Below are positions 44,237-54,500 of a stretch of DNA of 64,000 nt, piece after piece. Every line of letters starts with the position of its first letter. The stretch's first letter is position 1. Where the stretch lies: NCBI GenBank assembly GCA_015227615.1, contig JAALGZ010000007.1, positions 1,984,001 through 2,048,000 on the forward strand, read 5' to 3'. A program made the translations under genes and the position numbers. The notes under the pieces are model-generated. The model was not told the DNA's origin, did no database searches, and saw nothing but the letters and a program-made list of their open reading frames with translations. This stretch comes from Labyrinthula sp. Ha. Lineage: Eukaryota; Sar; Bigyra; Labyrinthulida; Labyrinthulaceae.

Positions 44237-47200
44237 AGAATGTTAATTACAGCTTACTTTAGCATATGTTTTAAGTAGTAGCTGTAGAGCTCGATATCTG
44301 AGCAACTGTCGTTTTCTTCATCAGAAAATTCGAATAGGTTATTAGAAAACTATTTCCATTCATAGCACTGTCCATTCTTAAGTATTAACATAGGTTGTTG
44401 TTTTTTTCCTTTATGATTAAATTGTTTGTAGTAGCAGAGCATTGTGAATGGACTATTTCAGCATTTTTTCAAGCCATAAAATGAAAATTTAAGTTAGATA
44501 AGGTTACAAGTTTCTGTGCCTTTCTGCAGCGCTTCTTCATCTTTTGGTTCCAACTGAAGCAATTTTTCATGATGCAGTAGTCTCATTAGTACGAATGATA
44601 CATCTAATCCATCAAAACAAAAAGAAAGTGCACAATTTCAAGCTCCGAGGCATTATTGTTGAATAGCTCGTTTATCTTCCTAAAACATTATTAAATATTG
44701 AGTCTGGTTCTGATCAGAATACACCACATACCTACGTAAACCAATAATAAATACTAACCTTCAACAATTATCCGATCACATCGACTCTTAACTCTCTCAT
44801 TCAAATGGCAAGCTCAGAGATTCAGTGTCTAGGGTAACATTTCCCAAGATAAGTTAGTAACCCTGAGACATTATCCAAAGGATTTTATATCGAGAACAAA
44901 TTTGAATTCTCAAGCTCATGGAGGAGTGGACATTTCGCTCATTCCAGCCACTTCTCGCTAGCCTTTATTAGTGGTGATTTAGAGTGATAAAAGTTTTTGA
45001 TTGAGGATTTGAGGATATTTAGAATCAAACTCACTCTAGGAAAAGTTTTCAAGTTTGGAGAAAATTAAGTCATGAACCTCAGACTTCCCAAAGATCTTCA
45101 CGAACACTTAAGAGTTTCTCAACTAATTCCCCATTAAACATTATGTGAAGGATCGCCTAGTTTTTGACCAAAACCCTTAAGACTAGGACTCAGACCCCAT
45201 TGAAAATTTAGTTCTGCCTCCTAGTTCGGAGAAAAGAGAATTACGCATTATTAGTATTCTAATAACGCAAGAGAAGACTCATAGAATGGGCATGTTATTT
45301 TCTGCGCCGGTGTCAACCAAAACTGCCTACAGTGGTCCTCAAAACAATGATCAGGAACAGCACTTGAGGAAAGGCACTTCATTTCGCCTAAATTCTTGGA
45401 ACCCAGCGAAGAAAGATCCTTCCTGCTAAATTTTAAACCCAAACGACCATCTTGACAAACTTTTAAATGCACTCATCAGTTCAGTAAACCTGCAGCTGTT
45501 CCTTCAAGGTTATTCAAACTTTATACATCTATTGATGCCAAGGAAATGTAAAGTATTTCTTCAAAGAAAATCTTTTTAAGCTTAATTGAGCAGGCCATCT
45601 TTTTTAAACTAATCTCAACCTCTTCAGACCCTCTACACCAGCACGCATTAGCTTTTTCTCTTCAGATGCAGAAAGCCCCTCAATAACTCAGTGATGAGAG
45701 TGACAACATATGTCTTTCTTGCTACTACAGAAACCTTGGTAAGCATCATCAAAGCTTACTACAGCCATTGAGCAAAGATACTGATTTTTGTCGCCCATGA
45801 AGAAAGCTTTAAGGTCTTGGTAGCCGTAAATGCGTTAAGGAATTATCCACACCACAATGAGTTAACATCAAATTCGCTGTTTCCAAGTTCCCATCATATA
45901 TAAAAATTCTTTACACCGAAGCGGTTAACTAGTAAACATCTTTGTGGACACATTTGCCCACTAACCCTTTTCTAACTCCATTAAGCTAAAATTTAAGAGG
46001 TTCAAATCTGCGAATTTCTAACATTATGCATATATCTCCATATCAACCTCAAGAGTCCCTCTTAGATGTGTATATGGTTAAGAGAATTCAGGAGCTTTAA
46101 TAGAGGAATGTTTGGGTTTGAGCATCTTCAAAAAAGATAAAAAAAATTCTGGGATCCAAGAATTTTGGTGAAATCGAGTGGATTTTATTAAATGTAGTTT
46201 TTATTAGTATATCAGTGACCGCATTGGCACATGTTTAATGACACTGTCTAGGAAACATCATTCGCCGTAAAGTGGCTGTTGCAGAGTCATATGATCATTT
46301 TCATTAAGTTTGTGAACCTTCTAAATAATGAATCCCACGTCTTTACTTTGTATGGTCTACAACATCACACTAAGAGCCTTAAACAGATAATTCTGTTAAA
46401 GTTCTTGATAACTTACTAGATGGCTTTGAAGGAATTAGAGTATTTGTTCTCAGTTTCTAAGAACTTTTTATTCTCATGGTAGATGATAGGCCATCCTTTC
46501 TGCTTTTAAAACTCTGCCAGCTAATGTAGGTTGACACTATGTAAAAAGTGAACTTTATTTGTGGAATCATACATGCCAAGGAAATGGATATGCTCAAGAT
46601 TCTAAACTACCGCATGTTATGAACTAGGGAATGGCAAGGAACATCATACGCGAGCAGTCAACTGGGGAGAGTTAAGTGACCCTTACAGTCTAGTTTTTAA
46701 AAGTATCACCAACACCTTCAATTTTCGCAAAAAGTTCGCGGAAATCTGAAAGCTGGTTAGAATTTCATGCAATATTCTCAAAGTCCATTTTAAATGTCAA
46801 TGAAGAATCTGAGCGGGACATTTAGTTATGATAAATACCTTTCCTTGTTTTCTTCCTTTTACTAAAAACCTATACATTTTCCAATAAGCTGTGGCTTTTG
46901 TTGTGCCTAGGAAACTTTTTTGTTAAGAGTTGTTAACAGCTGCCGACTGCTGGCTGTAAAACTATGATAAGAGCAGAGTATTGTAAGAATTTACTATAGC
47001 TGAAACTTTATAACACTTTATATCTTCAAGATGCGCAATGGCTTTTTAATATTTCTTTCCTTCTCCTAGTCTACGTAACTTAGCTTGCCAACCAAGAGTC
47101 TATGAGCTTTACAAAAGTTTGTTGTCTGAAAATATACTTGTGCACTGACCTTTAATGAAACCCCAAAGGTCTCTTCATTTATGGGCTTATTGTGGCATAA

Positions 47201-48604
47201 ATGTTTAACTTTCATTTTCTTCAATACTATTGGAACAAATGTGGAATCCTTTCTACGATAATTGTTGGATAAATACAAGTGTATTAACTGTTTGACTTGT
47301 CAAACCAAAGGCGATATAAAACAATTTGAGAAGCTGCATATAATGTTTTAATGTTCAACAGTTATCCTTGCTGAGTGAACGAAACTCTTATTTCACATGC
47401 TAAATGTTGAAAGTTTCCATCCACAAGAGGATACTGTAACATGGTAGATTAGATCCTTAATTGATGCTATTGATCAACTAGATATCAGCCTTTCTACGTT
47501 TTTTTCATTTTACCTGAAATTTTTCAGTGCGTAATTTAGTTGGTGCTCCTCCCAATATTTTAAAGGTAAAATTTGCACAATAAATATGGTAAGTATATCA
47601 CAGACACAAAACCTTGAAGAAAAGGCAAGAAATTCCCCAAAGATTAGGAATAGAAATAAAATTTGAGTAAAGCAACAACCCTTACTTAAAGTCTTGAGTG
47701 ATTGGTCAAGTTTCTAAACCCGTACGATAAGTTAGTGGATAGAATATTAAGAACAAGGTCATTCTTCAATTAAAAACCACAAGAATGGTAGTTGCCACAC
47801 AGCATTTGGATCTACTGCACAAACTTGCTGTATAATATTATGCATATTCATGCCCAAAAAATGATAGATAAGACTGAAATATATCTACCTTCTTAGAAGG
47901 AGCTGATATTTTACATTGTTTGTTCGAATTCCTAATGAAAGTCTAGATTTGGGGAGCTGGCAACCAGTGGAAAAGAGATAACCTATATACCAGGAAAATT
48001 CTCAGAATCTATTACAAACTTAGTTGCGTTACAGCTTCAAGAGCACTAATGAGAAAACTTTACCTGTAGAATGTTGGAACAAAATTCTTGAATTTTGTAA
48101 ATATTCAAATAATTCTAATTAGATTCTTGATTATCAACAAAAATATGGGATTTTGGCTCGTAGAGAATGAATCTGAGTTTAGTTCCATCATCATCTCATT
48201 ATAATATTGGATCTAATGTTACAAAAAGGTTTAATTTACTCTCGCACAATATGTAAACTTTCATAAAATTATCCCATGGCCCGGAACCAAAGCGGCAGTA
48301 CTGTATAGTTGAGTCAGGTGACCTATTCCTGCAGGTGTTGAGGTTGTGCAAAAATAATACAATATTTTTTTTGCATCATTTGTAGAAAGACCATGTAGGT
48401 CAATTTTGCACTGATTATCAATAAAAAATATCACCAATAGCTTTGTTGACAAAGTATGAATGGATCAAATCTGACCCCTATTCCTAATCGTCTGGCATTT
48501 TTATCATTTTCTACTAAGAAACTTAAACACAATGCCGTATTACCACGTAAAGCTAGATACGAAGGTCAAAATAGAAAGCTCTGGGTACAGCACTGACCAA
48601 GACC
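44237..48604. other. Intergenic desert of 4.4 kb with a possible retroelement relic
   Basis: I see no host gene. Near 45305-45325 the minus strand reads VLVDTGAENN, a retropepsin-like DTGA motif. This suggests that a second, strongly decayed LTR-retroelement fragment lies beside element B. No ends are recognisable. The remainder is AT-rich and featureless to my reading. Confidence 0.3.
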
Positions 48605-49403
48605 ATGAAAGGAACAAAGGTGCTGCTGTTTGATATTGATGATACCTTATATAAAGATTCATCTGGGTTCACTAAACATAGAAACGGAGATGTAGCTGTT
48701 GAGTTCATGCAGAAGCATCTCGGATTCACAGAAAGAGATGAAGCAAGGACTCTTAGAGAAGCCTATTTTGAAAAATACCATTCCACTTTCAAATCACTCT
48801 CTGTCGCCGACAAGGAAGGAAAGCTACCAAAGTATACTTATTATATATTTTATATTTCAGTGGATATCAGTTTAGAACAGAAGAAGATCAAATGAAGCTA
48901 GGTAAGTATTGGGCTGAGAATTCAGACTTTTCTTTGCTTCAAGATGAAAAGCACATACAAAAACTTCAGGAATATCTAGAAAAGATCAAGAGCATTCCTT
49001 CTTTGGCCATTGTCGCCTTTACAAATGGCCCTAGAGAATATGCTTTGAAGGTGCTTGAAGTAACTGCTACTTCCCACTTTATACATAGGTGCTCCGAATT
49101 GATAAATTCTTCCCCAAAGACAAAGTTTTTGCAGTTGAAGACTTGAAACCATTTTGCAAACCTGAAAAAGAAAGTTTTGACCTCGTATTCTCGAAGTTAA
49201 CGGAGACCTCTGACAAAAAATACGAGTTTTCAGAATGCATGCTAATTGAAGATTCTGTCAAGAATATAGAAACCGCAAAAATTCTTGGCCTTCAAACAGT
49301 GCTGATAGATGAACATGGTAAACATAGTTGTAAAGAAGCAAATTACACGTTTGAAACAGTCACTGATTTTCTAGATACCTTTGTATCCTCGGTCATTGAA
49401 TAA
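48605..49403 (+). CDS. HAD hydrolase, pyrimidine 5'-nucleotidase (SDT1/PPN)-like
   Basis: Three exons joined over two 29-nt introns (48832-48860, 49060-49088) encode 246 residues. All four HAD motifs are visible: FDIDDTLY with the nucleophile D10 and acid D12, FTNGPRE (motif II), the KPEKESFDLVF lysine (motif III) and LIEDSVKNIETA (motif IV acids). The combination of DIDDTLY, TNG, KP-x-x-x-x-F and a mainly helical cap after motif I is that of the SDT1/PHM8/plant PPN group. That group dephosphorylates UMP, CMP or related phosphates in the cytosol. The gene opens the 48.6-57.5 kb island. Its TAA is only 59 bp from the stop of the converging gene at 49463-49890, so the two messages probably overlap at their 3' ends. 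Confidence 0.85.
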
Positions 49404-49462
49404 GACGTTGTAATAAGTCCCTTAGACAATTTTATTCATGGCTATTGCTTCTTAAATCGTTT

Positions 49463-49890
49463 CTAATTTTCAGGTTTAGCCAAAAAATATTTCTTCTTGA
49501 ACGATGAGAGTTCTTCTTCAGAAAGATTCATCTCAGCTCCTTTCTTAACCTACAAGATTAGCAAAAAAGAATACTGGTTACCATCTCCTTAGCAGATATT
49601 TCAGGATTAGAATCTATAATTTCAAAAATTCTTTGAAAACTGCTTTGTTTTATGTACGATTTAGTTTCATCATCTTCCAATGTTCGCGCTCTAAAGAGTA
49701 AATTACTCGCATTTAACCCAGGCTCCGGGGAAATTACGGGTTTGACGTGTAATTGATTCATTCTTGCTTCTAAATTTTTGTTCTCTTCACGTTCATCATC
49801 TTGTGAAGTATTGGAAAAGCCTCTAACCCATCCTGTTCGATGGAGATGAAGTATGTTTCTCTTTATAAGTTTGTTCATTCTTGACTTCAA
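49463..49890 (-). CDS. Small protein with probable mitochondrial presequence
   Basis: Two exons joined over a 32-nt intron (49550-49581) encode 131 residues. The first 27 residues are rich in Arg, Lys and hydroxyl residues and lack acids (MKSRMNKLIKRNILHLHRTG), as in a mitochondrial targeting peptide. The rest is hydrophilic and ends in a helical acidic-basic segment (MNLSEEELSSFKKKYFLA). I do not recognise the family. The gene shares a 94-bp divergent promoter region with the DCAF4-like gene and converges on the HAD gene. The stop is TAG. Confidence 0.6.
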
Positions 49891-49984
49891 AATACAATGT
49901 TGTATTACTATAGATTTTTGCTATTCTTTTAATTCCTGAATAGTTTTGTCTTATTACACCTGTGAAAATAGATTTCTTGATGAA
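49891..49984. promoter_or_regulatory. Compact 94-bp divergent promoter region
   Basis: The two start codons, at 49890 (minus) and 49985 (plus), are only 94 bp apart. The space is AT-rich with no TATA or initiator motif that I can defend. Both genes must be driven from here or from within each other. Confidence 0.4.
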
Positions 49985-51387
49985 ATGCGAGGGAAAAGAA
50001 AGGGAAAGCGACCGCGAAAGCGTAAAATATCACGGCCTATTATAGCTGATGGTTTTTTAGAAGCATTGAATGAGCAAAGACGGAAGGAAAGGAGTAGAGT
50101 TGAAGCAGCTCAACCCAGTTCCGCCCCAGCAGTTGTTCAACACTCACTTACCTTCACTTTCAAAAACAAGAAAAAACAGATCAAAGAAAATAAAGCTTCA
50201 TCCATGGAAGAAAGTTGCAAATATTCTCTTTCTGGATCTATGAACAGACTAGTCGCAAAGGCCAATTTGATCAACAACGTACATGAAACGATTAGAAATA
50301 AGAATTTACTGACGATAGCACGACTTCGTTGCATAGTGAGAGGAATGAAACCAAAACAACCAAATAATATTTTTGGCTTTCATGATTGTGTCGCCTCTTC
50401 ATCTCACAAACTTCATATATTTCCCCTTGAGCACAATAGCAAAGGCAGCTTCATTGTTTGGAGACAAGATTTCGGTGCACATTTTCGAATTATAATCCCT
50501 GGTCGCAAAATGGTACAATAGTTCTGTTTTTATTATGATTCAGTTGATGTATTTTGCACTGAGAAAATGCCCTGTTCTAATTGATGGTTACCAGCATGCT
50601 GATGGTGAGTTTGTTTTTCATTATGTGACTTCTACTCAAAGTTACATTTCTGAAACTTTCTTAATTAGAGAAACAAGTTTAGTTGATAGCCTAGAGGTAT
50701 TATTCCTGTTTTATTTATACCCCTTAGATATCTCGCCATAGCTCCCACGAAGTTCCTATTCTTTTTAAATCCAAATCCCTAAGCCCTTTTGAACAAATCT
50801 ATGCATCCAGAAAAGATAAAAGCAAATTTTGCATTAGAGCGAAAGAACTTCTAATGCTTGATCCACAGCAAACGCGATTCAAAAGAAACTCAGACTTCCT
50901 CTCACAAGAATATATTAACTCTTCTTTGGTGGCAGGATTGCGAAATGGAAGTCTTCAGCGCCTAGATGACCGATCTGCTCAGAGCGTTACACTGTTCAAG
51001 CCATTAAAACCCTCGCCGCTCTTTTGGATTCGGCATTTATACACGCAGCCAGTTTCTCAATATGTACTTACTGGAAGTTTATCTAGCTTCAATCTGCTTG
51101 ATCTAAGGTATCCAAGAAAGCCGCTCTACTGTGCTCAGCAGTATGACGTTTCATCAAGCCATAAATTCTGTGAAGCTGGTGTAAATGAAAAGGAAAATGT
51201 TTTTCTTTCATTTTCAAGGGATCTACGCTTATGTTTTTACCATCTTAGTTCTGGGTGTTTGCTGGAGGAAATCCCTTTAGACATCGGGGATGTTTGGACA
51301 AAGATAATTGCAACCGATTTTAAAAGCATCCTGATTCAAAACGCAAATTGTGTGGTTGCAAATTTTGTGTCTCAAAGTCGCTTTTGA
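49985..51387 (+). CDS. WD40 protein, DCAF4 (WDR21)-like
   Basis: Three exons joined over two 31-nt introns (50513-50543, 50697-50727) encode 446 residues. The start is the first ATG of the open frame (MRGKRKGKRPRKRKI), giving a very basic head that could be a nuclear signal. Beta-propeller-like strands follow. The best landmarks are VAGLRNGSLQRLDDR and YVLTGSLSSFNLLDLRYPRK, then LSFSRDLRLCFYHLSSG. They match the DCAF4 series G-LRNG, SGS-x-x-x-x-x-x-x-LDLR and the final D-x-x-x-R-I-W-S-L blade. DCAF4 proteins are substrate receptors of CUL4-DDB1 ubiquitin ligases; the Asp-Leu-Arg after the strand is the usual DDB1-contact motif. The stop is TGA, followed one codon later by TAA. The next gene starts 124 bp downstream. 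Confidence 0.55.
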
Positions 51388-51511
51388 AAATAATCAAGTG
51401 CTTTATTCTATTGGTTCTCGTTTTTATGAGTTATTCTTCATGGTCGTCATTTATTCGTTACAAGGGTTTTTTCAAAAGGCTCTTCATGACAGGAGTAGTA
51501 TCAAGAGTGTG

Positions 51512-54500
51512 ATGAAGATATATTCGGTGCTATTTTTTCTGTGTGTTTTCTCTAAGGCAAATTCTTCAATATTCCCGAATTCGCCTGAGGAGTTTCAAAC
51601 TTGTGTGGCGACACATCGCTGTCCAAGAGCGTACACAAAATTTAATGAGACCTCTAATGATCTGAGTTTTGAGTCGGCCGCGTTTATTAATGGAAACAGG
51701 AACTCTGCCGGGCTCTATGCAGACTTTCAGAACTGGAAACAGGGCTCAAAGGGATGGTCAACCCTTCTAGATCATTCCCATCTCTATGGTGCTATAAAGG
51801 CTTCGAATGTTAATATTTCGAGTTTTGACTACCCACTACTTCCTGAACTCTATGTTAAAGTTAATGAAACAATTGTTTTTAATACAAGCAACTTTTCTGC
51901 CTATGTGGATACTAGCTGCATCACCTATAATGGGTCTCTCTTTGTTAGTTCATCTGGTGTTGAGGTCGCAGTCTTTAATTTTATTGCCATCACTTTGGAA
52001 GGGGATGTTAGCTTAGTCGGTGATCGTCCAATCTCCCTACTCTCCCGGACAAGTATTAGAATTAATACTTCACTAAGTGCTGCTCCAGCAACTCTGGGTG
52101 GTTTTAATGCTGGGCAAGATATCAGTTTTTATAATGAATGGGGACCAGATGCCGCTGCTTTTCGGGTTGTAATGCTGACTTTGAAGATACAAGGCCCTTC
52201 CCAGAAGAACCGTGCTATTGAAGTTCAACAGGTAAAGGTTCTTGTGACTGATGGGGAAACAGCGAGAGGTTCGTTTTCATTGTGTTTTAAGCAACATCAA
52301 ACCGTGCCCATTTACCCCGACGATTCAGTTTCACAAGTGCAACGAGTCTTGAACGAGTTTGAACACGTTATTGGACGTGTTGCAGTTACAAAGCCTCCTA
52401 ATGAACTGAGGATATCAGGACTATGGCTCATTAGTTTTATGACATATATTGGAAATCCCCCACAATTTGAGGTGTGCGAAAATAAGATGCAAGGAATAGA
52501 GGCTGGAGTGAATGTGACAACTCTGCAGGAAGGCTACGAAATACAAGGTTATTTCAGGTTGGGGATTAATGGAAGTTGGACAGGTAAGATTGAACACAAC
52601 GCTTCCAGCCTAGAGCTGAGAAATGTGCTGCTATTATCTTTTCAGCAGCAACTCATTGAAGCAGATGTACAGCGTTATGGAATAGATTCAGAATTTTGTG
52701 CTTCTGGATTGTGTCAATACAGCAGAGGGCCATCTGGTGAGTACCAGTGGATCCTCACTCTTAAGTTTAGTTCTGAGTTTCTTACCTCGAATAATTCTGT
52801 TCCTCGTTTTATGGAGCTTGCAGTTCAGAATCACACTGGTCAACTTGAATTTGCTTCGTTCTTGTGCAAGAGTTTTTTCAATGAGAATTTAGTGTCCTTG
52901 GCCATTCTTCCTGGTCATCATTTTGAGCACAGTAGAAGTTTCTATAGTTTATCCTCTCTTATTCGGTCAAAACTAAATGTTCGCGTGAATAATGTTTTAA
53001 GCCGTAGTTTTCTCTTGTATAAAGAAGCTACAAGGGTATCAAGAAACATTTCACCTCTTACGTACCAGAATGCTTCACATGTAAGGCAAAATCTTATTGA
53101 TAGATTCACAAGCAATGAAATAGTATACTCTTTTGTTACTACGTCAAGCGCTGGTGTCTTCCCTAAACAGGTAGTTTATCATAGTTGTGGTAGCATTGAC
53201 CCATTTATTGGAGGCTCTGGTGGCGAAATTGGAGTTTCAGACATACTTAGAGAAGCTGTCTTATATCCAAAGGCAATAGCAAAAGGGGGAAAAGGAGGCG
53301 GTGTCATCTCGTTAATAGCCGAGATTGATATTATAATTGATAAAGCATCTTCTCTTAATGTTTCAGGTGAGCATGGATTTGCTGGAGTCTTGGATGGTGG
53401 AGATGGACAGTCTGGACGCTTGGTTCTTCAGGCTGGGGGGTCAGTATTGTTACCACAAGGTATGTTTGTTGATTTAGTGAGTGATGACCATCAAGCTATA
53501 AATAAACGCCAAGCTGTTCTTTTTGTTGTATCCCATACATTTTCAGTTGTTGGGGTAGACATAATTGAGAAGTTCAAAGATAAAATATGTGTATCATCAG
53601 TTGCAGGTCCCAATATATTTTACCAACTTGTACCAGGTGGTACTGGATTTCCCCCTGATGGGGCTTCATGTCTTCGAGCTGTAGCTTCCCCTTCGCAATT
53701 ACTGGTTAACAAGGTGATTAAATCAGAATTCTTTCCGTTTCTCGGCCCCATTTTTGAATTCAAACAGCGTGCCAAGATTACCACCGTTAAGTTTTTTTCA
53801 AAAGTGGAGGTTTTAGACGAGTTACAAAGTTATCATACTGCAAAGACTACGCTCAGTTTCGGACTATACAATTCAGAAGCAGAAGATTTGATTGTCATTG
53901 GTGGAGAAATTGTTGGGGAGCAGTTATACATTGGACACGACTTTAAGCCAACCCAAAGAGATGGTTTTAAGAAAATGCCAACCGTAATTGATCTAAGCAA
54001 ATGGCATGAGTTTGAATTTTGGATATATCCTAATCAGTCTTTCTTTGATTTTCTGCTTGATGGAGTACTGATTAATGGGAATGTAAGGTTCAATTCTAGT
54101 AGTAAGTTTGACGGAATTGGATTTTTTATATACCACAATACACAACTCCTATTGGATAATATTTTTGTTGGGGAGCATGAGGGCATAAGGTTTCGTTGTC
54201 CATTTACCCCCTCCACTATGAAGATTCCACTCAGCACTCATTTAGTCAGAGAAGTACGCGAGGTGGAACAATATTTTGAGAACTTTACCGAACACAGGGA
54301 GTTCTTTGATGACGTTGCAAATAATCCCCAGGAAATTGAGTCTTTGATTCCTAATACATATCATCCAAATCATATTAGTGAGAGGGAATATTTTGCATAT
54401 CTCAATGAAACGGGCATTCTAGAGTCATCTGGACTAGAACAACGTTATTTTGACGATGAAACTAGGAGGCCGAAGTCAAGTGTAGCTCCTAATACATCTT

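Noticed and set aside
51350-51511. 54-codon upstream extension of the giant secreted protein
   Set aside because: It overlaps the end of the DCAF4-like gene, while the internal Met at 51512 gives a proper signal peptide.
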